Below, piece by piece: positions 1 through 5,384 of a DNA stretch of 5,384 nucleotides. Every line of letters starts with the position of its first letter. The first letter of the stretch is position 1. The position numbers and the translations under genes were made by a program. The stretch is from JBFGFG01 sp041627475. GTDB taxonomy: Bacteria > Actinomycetota > Nitriliruptoria > Nitriliruptorales > Nitriliruptoraceae. Under the pieces are notes generated by a model that was not told the DNA's origin, searched no databases, and saw nothing but the letters and a program-made list of their open reading frames with translations. The stretch spans positions 1 to 5,384 of the forward strand of contig JBFKQZ010000219.1 in assembly GCA_041627475.1 (NCBI GenBank), read 5' to 3'.

Positions 1-209
1 CCCATGGCCGCGCCGACGGGGTAGCTCATCGACGTGGCGCCGTGCTGGTCGTCGAAGCCGCGGACACCGTTGGGCCCGTCACTGAGCCGGACCGACGGCA
101 GACCGACCCGCTCGACGGGCACGGTCGACCAGACGTCCTGCCCGGCGAGCAGGCTGATCTTCTCGTCGAGGGTCAGGGCCTCGAGCGTGCGCGCGACCCA
201 GTCAGCCAT
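1..209 (-). CDS. GH3 beta-glucosidase, N-terminal fragment (cut by window edge)
   Basis: Only the first 69 codons are inside the window. Translation from the ATG at 209 begins MADWVARTLEALTLDEKISL and continues through DVWSTVPVERVGLPSV to SDGPNGVRG (residues 43-51). This is the classical opening of a GH3 first domain: LT..EKI.LL, then a Trp, then SDGPNG.RG, whose Asp44 fits the residue that holds the -1 glucose. The sequence starts directly in the catalytic domain with no signal peptide, so the enzyme is probably cytoplasmic and would hydrolyse imported oligosaccharides. The spacing of these blocks recalls GH3 enzymes that carry a PA14 insert, such as yeast BglI, but that region is outside the window. 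It differs from the ExoI-like GH3 at the other end of the operon. The ATG sits 8 bp inside the end of the GH16 gene and has GGAGA 6 bases upstream, which supports this start. Confidence 0.9.
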   Translation of the reverse strand, partial: MADWVARTLEALTLDEKISLLAGQDVWSTVPVERVGLPSVRLSDGPNGVRGFDDQHGATSMSYPVGAAM

Positions 210-1110
210 CGGTCGTCTCCGTCGCCTCGTAGACGCGCACGTGGTCGATCACGAACTCCTGCGGGAACACGGTGTCCTCGCTCGGCGGTCCGGGCCACTC
301 GCCGCCGACCGCCAGGTTGAGGATGAGGAAGAAGGGGTGGTCGAAGACCCAGTTCTGCGCCCGCGGCAGGATCGAGGGCATGACGGTCGAGTAGTGGACG
401 TCGTCGGCGTACCAGCGGATCCGCTCGGGCTCCCACTCGATCGCGTAGGTGTGGAAGCCGTCACTCGGCGTCGTGTCCTCGAAGCGGTAGCTGCCGCCGA
501 TGCTGTCGCCCCCCGAGTACCGGGGGCCGTGCACCGTGCCGTGGACCCGGTTCGGCTCCCGGCCGATGAACTCCATGACGTCGATCTCGCCGGCGTTGGG
601 CCAGCCCTTGAGGTCGAGGTTGGTGCCGAGCATCCAGAACGCGGGCCACATGCCGTCGCCGGCCGGCAGCTTGGCGCGGACCTCGATCCGGCCGTACTCG
701 ACCTCGACCTTGTCCCGCGTCGTGATCCGGGCGCTCGTGTAGCGGCACTCGCCGTACCAGCAGCCGTTGCCGTCCGCCGGGGTTCCCTCGGCGGCCGTGA
801 TGACGAGGTGACCGTCGCCGTCCAGGGCTGCGGCCTGCCCACCGTCGACGTAGTACTGCAGTTCCTGGTTGCCCCAGCCGTCACCGCCGAGCTCGTGGTT
901 CCACCACTGCTCGTCGGGCGGGCTGCCGGCGTCGCCGTCGAACGTGTCCTCCCAGACCAGCGTCCAGGGCTCGACGTCCTCGGGTTCGTCGGCCGCGGCC
1001 GCTTCGGTGGCCTCGGTGTCGGGGGCGACCTCGTCGGTGGTCGAGCTGCACGCAGCGACCACACCTGCTGCCAGGAGCAGGGCGCCGATGCGTCGGATGC
1101 TGGACGTCAT
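202..1110 (-). CDS. GH16 endo-beta-1,3-glucanase (laminarinase-type), lipoprotein
   Basis: This 302-residue retaining endo-glucanase probably cleaves beta-1,3-glucans such as laminarin at the cell surface. Residues 1-20 form a lipoprotein signal (SIRR, then a hydrophobic stretch) ending in the lipobox VAAC with Cys21 as the lipid-modified residue. An acidic, Ala/Thr-rich linker (22-48) precedes a single GH16 domain (about 50-296). The domain shows WNHELGGDGWGNQELQYY (70-87), WPAFWMLG (155-162) and the catalytic GEIDVMEF (174-181) with Glu175 as nucleophile, Asp177, and Glu180 as acid/base. The extra residue in ExDxxE is the beta-bulge of the laminarinase-like branch; lichenases have ExDxE. 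HGTVHGPRYSGG and IDHVRVYE are further family blocks. Cys117 and Cys122 (GCWYGEC) lie in a loop before the YTSARI strand and could pair. There is no carbohydrate-binding module. The ATG overlaps the phosphorylase stop as ATGA and has no clear Shine-Dalgarno, so translation is likely coupled. The stop overlaps the downstream GH3 start by 8 bp. Confidence 0.95.
   Translation of the reverse strand: MTSSIRRIGALLLAAGVVAACSSTTDEVAPDTEATEAAAADEPEDVEPWTLVWEDTFDGDAGSPPDEQWWNHELGGDGWGNQELQYYVDGGQAAALDGDGHLVITAAEGTPADGNGCWYGECRYTSARITTRDKVEVEYGRIEVRAKLPAGDGMWPAFWMLGTNLDLKGWPNAGEIDVMEFIGREPNRVHGTVHGPRYSGGDSIGGSYRFEDTTPSDGFHTYAIEWEPERIRWYADDVHYSTVMPSILPRAQNWVFDHPFFLILNLAVGGEWPGPPSEDTVFPQEFVIDHVRVYEATETTDG
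216..220 (-). promoter_or_regulatory. Ribosome binding site of the downstream GH3 gene
   Basis: The minus strand reads ACGGAGACGACCG followed by ATG at 209. GGAGA with 6 bases of spacing lies within the last codons of the GH16 gene and supports initiation at 209 despite the 8-bp overlap. Confidence 0.65.
1048..1110 (-). other. Lipoprotein signal peptide and lipobox of the GH16 enzyme
   Basis: Codons 1-21 encode a short charged start (two Arg at 6-7), the hydrophobic run IGALLLAAGVV and the lipobox V-A-A-C. Cleavage by signal peptidase II before Cys21 would leave the enzyme tethered to the outer face of the membrane. There is no twin-arginine consensus beyond the RR pair itself, so Sec export is more likely. 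Confidence 0.85.
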
Positions 1111-4100
1111 GGGAGGGCTCGTCGGAGTTCGATCGCGGTCAGCTCACCGGTCCGGCCGAGCAGGGCGGCCGTCTCCTCGGCGGTCAGGGCGTCGCCGTCG
1201 CGGCGTTCGACGGTGCCGTCGGCGCGCGTGACGACGACCTCGTCGGTGTCGGCGCGCGTGATAGTGACGGGTGTCGCGCAGACGGTGCAGCGGGCCGTGC
1301 CGTCGTCGTCGAGCAGCTCGTCGAGCGGCAGCAGCGGCGGCATCGTGACCAGCCGGCCGCCGGTGAGACGCAGGCCGAGCTCGCCGGAGCGGGCCAGCAC
1401 CTCCTCCTTGACCTGGCCGGTCATGCCGGGCTGCTGCGCGCCGGCGTGCGAGGGCGAGTGCGAGTAGCAGTCGGTCGGGATCGCCCCGAACGTCGCCGGG
1501 TCCTTGCGCGACCCGAGCCCGTCGCGGACGCGGCGGTAGGTGGCCTGCAGCGCGGCGAGGGTCTCGGCGTCAGCGCCGGCGTCGACGGCGCGGTCGTGCT
1601 GTTCCTGCACGGCCAGCAGCAGCTTGGAGACCATGTGCCAGTAGACGGAGCCGAGGCCCTCGTAGCCGAACATGCCGCTGGAGCGGCCGGTGAAGGCGTG
1701 GTGCTCGAAGAGCTCCTCGTAGACCTCGACGACGGCGTCGACCTCGTCCGGACCGAGGTCGGTCGCGGCCATCGCGCCGCGCAGCACGGTCGCGTTGGCC
1801 ATGTCGGGCCCGAAGTGCAGGGCGCCGGTGTGGTCCGCCTCGACGATGCCGGGCGGGCCGTCGGCGGCCAGGCGCCGCAGTGCCGGGACGCGCTGCTCCG
1901 CGTCATCGCCGATCGTGTTGCCGTCGAGGAAGGCCGGCGGGATGTCCGCCGGGTACAGCAGGAACGTGCCGAGGTCCTTGCGGTGCAGCGTCGAGGCGAA
2001 CATCGCCTCCACCAGCGCGATGGTGTCCGTCGCGTGCATCGCCGAGGTCGCGAGCACCGCGACCTGCCCCTCGAGCATCGCCGGCAGGTGGCCGACGACC
2101 GCCTCGCCCTCGGGCAGCGACAGGAGGTTGTAGCTGTGGACGAGCCCGTCCTCGCGGCGGTTCGCGGCCATCGTCGCGTGCAGGTGCGCCAGCGCGCGCT
2201 CGAGCAGCGCGCGGACCGCGTCGACCTCGACCTCCACCTGCGTGGCGTCGAACTGGCCGGCGGTCGCGGCCCGGTAGGCCGTGGCGGCCTGCCCCAGGCG
2301 ATCCACGACCCGCCGCCGTGCGGCGTCGTCGCTGACCACGGGGTCGGTGTCGTCGAGGACCGCCCGCAGCTCCTCGAGCCAGGCGGCCACGGGGACCGAC
2401 ATCGGCACGACGTCGTCACTGGCCTCGGCCGCGAGCGACGCGACGACGTCGAGGTACCGCTCGAGGTGATAGAGCGTCACCATCGACAGGCCGTAGCCCG
2501 CCAGCGCGTTGTTCGCGTCGTTCCACTCGGGGCGCTGGGTGTTCATCCAGATCCCGCCGCCCGGCACGTAGGCCGAGAGCTTGGCGAGCGCCGGGACCAG
2601 CAGCTTCTCCAGCATCGTCACGTGCACCCGGTCGCCGTCGAGACCGACGACGAGCTTGCCGTCCGCACCGATCGCCTCGACACGCTCGCCGACCCGGTCG
2701 GCGCGGTCCGTCTCGTACGTGATCGTGTCGCGGGGGTCGACGACCATCTGCTCGTGGTCGGCGATGCGGTAGGGCACGTCGGCGTACGTGAACAGCGGCC
2801 GCTGCAGCCACGAGGCCATCCCATCAGGGGCCGCGGCGTGCCAGCCCTCGAGGAGCCGCAGCAGGTAGACGATCTGGTGGTCGCCCCAGTAGCCGATGTT
2901 GCTCCACGGGTCCTCCGGCTCGGGGACCTCCCAGTCGATCCCGTCGCGGCTGAGCCGGTAGGCGTTGTGGCCGTCGACCGTGGTGGCGTTGACGAACTTG
3001 GCGACCACGTGCGGGAACCAGGCCGGGTAGGAGCGCAGCAGCGCCTCCCAGTTCTGGAAGATGTCGCGCCAGTTGCCCTCGTAGGTCAGCAGCTCCTCGC
3101 CGTCGTCCCCGCGGACGCGGATCGAGAACCGGTTCCACGGCCGGCTCGGGTCGCCGTGTCGCCGCGAGAACGTCAGCGGCAGGTACTCCAGCACGAGGCG
3201 GACGAGCTCGACGTCGCCGGTGTCGTCGGCCCACGCACGCAGGCCGTCGAGGTCCGCCCAGTCGCCCTGCAGCTCGGCGGCGTCGGCCCAACGGTCGTGC
3301 ACCTCGCGGTTGCGGTCGGCGAGGAAGTCGCGCAGGTCCTTCAGCGGCACCCGGTGGCCGTACGGGAACACGCCGCCACGCATCGAGTTGAACAGCACGT
3401 TGGAGAGGTGGTGGGCGTCCGCGGTCGGATCACCCGTGGTCTGGAAGCCGTCGGCGTCGGTGAGGAGGTCGCGCAGGCGCTGGTCACCCGCAGCCACGTC
3501 CTCGGCGATCATGTCCCGGGCGTCGTCCCGCTCGGCCGCGGCGACGCGGTCGACCACGTCGGCGTGCCCGATGCCGGTGTCGGCCACCAGCTGCCACGAC
3601 ACGCTGCCGCCGGGAGGCACCGACAGCGTGTCGCGGAGCAGGTAGCTGCCACGGCGCCCCGTCAGCAGGCCGCGCGCCTCGTGGTCGCGGCCGGCGACGG
3701 CGGCCGTCCCCCAGCGGCCGGTCTCGCTGCGCTTGTACGCGTCGACGAGGTTCGAGGTGACCTGCTCGGTGTGGGCGTCGACACCGGCGGGCATGACGTC
3801 GAGCAGGCCGTCCACGACCTCGAGGTGCGCGCCGTCCCCGGCGACGTCGACGACCTCGGCCGTCCGGACCCAGCCGTGTGAGGGCGCGGGCGTCCACGTC
3901 ATGCGGAACGTCAGCCCCCAGGCGGCGTTGTGCTCCTCGAGCGTCAGGGCGTTGCCGATGGCGCGCTTGGCGACCGCACGGGTGCAGCCGTCGGCGAGGA
4001 CCCGGTCGTACGGGCGCCACAGCTCACGGCGTCCCTCGACCGTGCGGGCGAGCACCGTGACCGGACCCGTGATCCCCGCGGCGCGGTGCAGCCGGTCGTC

Positions 4101-4304
4101 GGTCTCGTAGGGCAGCAGCGCGTGGTCGGCGTCGACGCGCCCGGCCGTCAGGGGGCCGGCGCTGGAGACGAACATCCACAGGTCGGTGTCGGACACGACC
4201 GTCATGAGGAACGGCTCCATCCGCTCCACCCGGTCGATGCGGTACCACTCGGCCCCGGCCTCGTCGGTCACGAGGTGTCCGGTCACTGTGTCGTTCGTCG
4301 TCAC
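1107..4304 (-). CDS. GH94-like inverting glucan phosphorylase, probable beta-1,3-oligoglucan phosphorylase (GH149/GH161 type)
   Basis: This 1065-residue cytoplasmic enzyme has no signal peptide. It probably splits beta-glucan oligosaccharides with phosphate, giving alpha-glucose-1-phosphate. The N-terminal beta-sandwich region (about 1-250) contains ERMEPFLMTVVSDTD, and a helical barrel follows. Motifs comparable to GH94 are IGYWGDHQ (470-477; Asp475 probably binds the -1 sugar), EWNDANNALAGYG (593-605; Asp596 fits the general acid of the GH94 WND motif) and GAQQPGMTGQVKEE (955-968; Thr962-Gly963 fit the phosphate loop). FGYEGLGSVYWHMVSKLLLAV lies at about 879-899. Cellobiose phosphorylases are near 800 residues; this length fits the GH149 and GH161 beta-1,3-glucan phosphorylases, often annotated simply as cellobiose phosphorylase. 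A helical insert (about 620-715) separates the acid motif from the rest of the barrel. The start is GTG, chosen because GGAGG lies 7 bases upstream and GTGA overlaps the preceding stop. The laminarinase next door supports a beta-1,3 substrate. Superfamily is firm; the family number and substrate are inference. Confidence 0.85.
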   Translation of the reverse strand: MTTNDTVTGHLVTDEAGAEWYRIDRVERMEPFLMTVVSDTDLWMFVSSAGPLTAGRVDADHALLPYETDDRLHRAAGITGPVTVLARTVEGRRELWRPYDRVLADGCTRAVAKRAIGNALTLEEHNAAWGLTFRMTWTPAPSHGWVRTAEVVDVAGDGAHLEVVDGLLDVMPAGVDAHTEQVTSNLVDAYKRSETGRWGTAAVAGRDHEARGLLTGRRGSYLLRDTLSVPPGGSVSWQLVADTGIGHADVVDRVAAAERDDARDMIAEDVAAGDQRLRDLLTDADGFQTTGDPTADAHHLSNVLFNSMRGGVFPYGHRVPLKDLRDFLADRNREVHDRWADAAELQGDWADLDGLRAWADDTGDVELVRLVLEYLPLTFSRRHGDPSRPWNRFSIRVRGDDGEELLTYEGNWRDIFQNWEALLRSYPAWFPHVVAKFVNATTVDGHNAYRLSRDGIDWEVPEPEDPWSNIGYWGDHQIVYLLRLLEGWHAAAPDGMASWLQRPLFTYADVPYRIADHEQMVVDPRDTITYETDRADRVGERVEAIGADGKLVVGLDGDRVHVTMLEKLLVPALAKLSAYVPGGGIWMNTQRPEWNDANNALAGYGLSMVTLYHLERYLDVVASLAAEASDDVVPMSVPVAAWLEELRAVLDDTDPVVSDDAARRRVVDRLGQAATAYRAATAGQFDATQVEVEVDAVRALLERALAHLHATMAANRREDGLVHSYNLLSLPEGEAVVGHLPAMLEGQVAVLATSAMHATDTIALVEAMFASTLHRKDLGTFLLYPADIPPAFLDGNTIGDDAEQRVPALRRLAADGPPGIVEADHTGALHFGPDMANATVLRGAMAATDLGPDEVDAVVEVYEELFEHHAFTGRSSGMFGYEGLGSVYWHMVSKLLLAVQEQHDRAVDAGADAETLAALQATYRRVRDGLGSRKDPATFGAIPTDCYSHSPSHAGAQQPGMTGQVKEEVLARSGELGLRLTGGRLVTMPPLLPLDELLDDDGTARCTVCATPVTITRADTDEVVVTRADGTVERRDGDALTAEETAALLGRTGELTAIELRRALP
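1218..1261 (-). repeat. Two in-frame 14-bp direct repeats near the phosphorylase C-terminus
   Basis: The plus-strand 14-mer GTCGGCGCGCGTGA occurs at 1218-1231 and again at 1248-1261, exactly 30 bp apart. In the protein this is a ten-residue periodicity, ITRADTDEVVVTRADG (residues 1015-1030), with TRAD repeated. It looks like a small internal duplication in a beta-hairpin of the C-terminal domain rather than a mobile or regulatory repeat. Confidence 0.6.
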
Positions 4305-5384
4305 GCCTGGTCCTCCGTGTCACAGGTCTCGGCGTCGGGGAGGAGGTCACCGCTGACCGCCAGCCCGTAGCCGAAGGGGTGGAGTGCACCGTCGCACGCA
4401 TCCGCCCGGGTCTGCCCCAGGACGTCGGCGCTGACGGGCCACGTGAAGGGAAGTCGACCGGTGAAGGGTTCCGCACCTGTCAGGACGTCGGCCACGCCAG
4501 CACCCTCGCTGCCGGGCAGCCACGCCGCGACGACGGCGTCGGCCGCAGCCAGGTCGTCGCCGAGCACGAGCGGTCGCCCGCTCACGATCACCACGACGAG
4601 GCGGTCGACCCGCTCGGCGAGTCGTGCCACCACGTCCAGGTCGCTGTCGGACAGACGCAGGTCCGCGTCGTCGCCACGTCCCTCCGCGTACGGCCGCTCG
4701 CCGATCACGGCGACGCCGACGGCGGCGGTCTCGTCCTCGAACCGGCCGGTGCGGTTGTAGACGACCTCGCCGTCGACCGCGGCCTGCAGCCCACCGAGGA
4801 TCGTGGTCCCGGCCGTGATGGGCCCGGTGTCGCCCTGCCAGGCGATGGTCCAGCCACCGGACTGGATGCCGACGTCGTCGGCGGCCGGACCGGCGACGAG
4901 CAGCGTCTCGCCGGCCGGGACCTCCAGCGGCAGGGACTCCCCGTCGGTGCGCAGCAGGACCGCGGACTTCGCGACGGCCTCACGCGCCAGTGCTCGGTGC
5001 GCCGGGCTGCCGATCTGTGGGACGAGGTCGGCGCCCGGCAGCGGGTCCTCGAACAGGCCCATGCGGAACTTGACCTCGAGGATGCGCGAGACGGCCTCGT
5101 CCAGCCGCTCCTGGCTGATGTCGCCCTGTTCGACGGCGCCGCGCAGGGCTGTCTGGAACAGCTCGTACTCGATGGGGACCATCACGAGGTCGATGCCGGC
5201 ATTGATGGACTGCACGATCGAGCCGTAGTAGTCACCGGGCAGCACCTGGTCGACGGCACCCCAGTCGGAGACGACCATGCCGTCGAAGCCGAGCTCGCCG
5301 CGCAGCACGTCGGTCAGCAGGAACTGGTCGCCGTGGACCTTGCCGTTCTCCCACGAGGAGTAGCTGGCCATGGTCGTGATCGCG
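4301..5384 (-). CDS. GH3 exo-beta-glucanase / beta-glucosidase, ExoI-like (partial, N-terminus missing)
   Basis: This family GH3 retaining glycosidase would release glucose from the non-reducing end of beta-glucans or oligosaccharides. The frame is open to the right edge; the first in-frame ATG (5371) is internal, because the four codons before it read AITT and lead into the conserved MASYSSW segment. Counting from that Met, the nucleophile motif GFDGMVVSDW puts Asp at 36 with Trp37 next to it. The second GH3 domain carries GGWTIAWQGDTG (Trp174) and GERPYAE (Glu225, probable acid/base). In barley ExoI the Trp of SDW and the Trp of GGWTI clamp the +1 sugar, and both are kept here. That subtype has broad specificity including beta-1,3 and beta-1,4 links. 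The C-terminal block AAWLPGSEG...FTGRLPFTWP is typical of the family. Cys326 and Cys350 might pair if the protein is exported; the signal region is not visible. The stop codon overlaps the next gene by 4 bp. Family is certain; exact substrate is inferred. Confidence 0.95.
   Translation of the reverse strand, partial: AITTMASYSSWENGKVHGDQFLLTDVLRGELGFDGMVVSDWGAVDQVLPGDYYGSIVQSINAGIDLVMVPIEYELFQTALRGAVEQGDISQERLDEAVSRILEVKFRMGLFEDPLPGADLVPQIGSPAHRALAREAVAKSAVLLRTDGESLPLEVPAGETLLVAGPAADDVGIQSGGWTIAWQGDTGPITAGTTILGGLQAAVDGEVVYNRTGRFEDETAAVGVAVIGERPYAEGRGDDADLRLSDSDLDVVARLAERVDRLVVVIVSGRPLVLGDDLAAADAVVAAWLPGSEGAGVADVLTGAEPFTGRLPFTWPVSADVLGQTRADACDGALHPFGYGLAVSGDLLPDAETCDTEDQA
4312..4316 (-). promoter_or_regulatory. 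Ribosome binding site of the phosphorylase gene
   Basis: On the minus strand the sequence reads ACGGAGGACCAGGC followed by GTG. The GGAGG core lies 7 bases before the GTG at 4304, inside the coding end of the upstream GH3 gene. It decides the GTG start over the first in-frame ATG (codon 30), which falls inside the conserved ERMEPF segment. Confidence 0.75.

Noticed and set aside
1306..1345. TCG/AGC-rich tract resembling a microsatellite
   Set aside because: It encodes the ordinary segment PLDELLDDDGTAR of the phosphorylase; the repetition comes from Asp, Leu and Glu codons in GC-rich usage.
34..1467. Plus-strand open frame of 477 codons opposite the GH16 gene
   Set aside because: It spans a gene junction, lacks domains, has a low-complexity composition with a Ser run from repeated TCG codons, and opposes a well-supported GH16 and GH3 start.
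1421..2419. Minus-strand open frame of 332 codons inside the phosphorylase in another frame
   Set aside because: Its product is almost only Arg, Ser, Thr, Pro and Ala, typical of a frame-shifted read of GC-rich coding DNA; the main frame is continuous through it.
1446..3881. Long open frame on the plus strand (811 codons) opposite the phosphorylase
   Set aside because: The translation is dominated by Val, Arg, Gly and His with no recognisable motif. It is the expected antisense shadow of GC-rich codons opposite a gene with strong family motifs.
5369..5371. ATG at 5371 as the start of the upstream GH3
   Set aside because: The frame stays open to the window edge and the residues from this Met onward correspond to the middle of GH3 domain 1, just before the nucleophile; it is an internal Met.
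1..5384. The two GH3 pieces as one gene split by insertion of the other two
   Set aside because: The pieces are an N-terminus downstream and a C-terminus upstream, each in tight overlap with its neighbour, and they show different GH3 subtypes; this is not a disrupted single gene.
1..5384. CRISPR array, tRNA, riboswitch, transposon ends, promoter or terminator
   Set aside because: The window is coding from edge to edge with overlapping genes, and I saw no spaced repeats, cloverleaf, inverted terminal repeats or hairpin followed by a T run.

Overview
The window is GC-rich, gene-dense bacterial DNA. Strong G/C preference at third codon positions, GTG as well as ATG starts, and a short actinobacterial-looking lipoprotein signal all point to an actinomycete (Actinomycetota). 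The genus cannot be named from the sequence alone. All coding is on the minus strand, so the genes are transcribed from the right edge to the left edge.

Reading in transcription order there are four genes. (1) 5384-4301 is the C-terminal part of a family GH3 exo-beta-glucanase/beta-glucosidase that resembles barley ExoI; its N-terminus lies beyond the right edge. (2) 4304-1107 is a 1065-residue inverting sugar phosphorylase of the GH94-like (alpha/alpha)6 superfamily. It most resembles the beta-1,3-oligoglucan phosphorylases (GH149/GH161). (3) 1110-202 is a GH16 laminarinase-type endo-beta-1,3-glucanase with a lipoprotein signal. (4) 209-1 is the first 69 residues of a second GH3 beta-glucosidase of a different subtype, cut by the left edge. 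The genes overlap by 4, 4 and 8 bp, so they almost certainly form one translationally coupled operon. No intergenic space, promoter, terminator, RNA gene or mobile element is visible.

Together the genes describe a beta-1,3-glucan (laminarin/callose/curdlan-type) degradation locus. The surface-anchored GH16 would cut polymer into oligosaccharides, and the ExoI-like GH3 would remove glucose from non-reducing ends. The phosphorylase, with no signal peptide, would split imported oligosaccharides with phosphate to give alpha-glucose-1-phosphate, and the second, signal-less GH3 would finish short oligosaccharides inside the cell. No transporter or regulator lies in the window; if present they are outside it. 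The most notable element is the large phosphorylase, whose exact family and substrate are inferred from motifs and neighbours.
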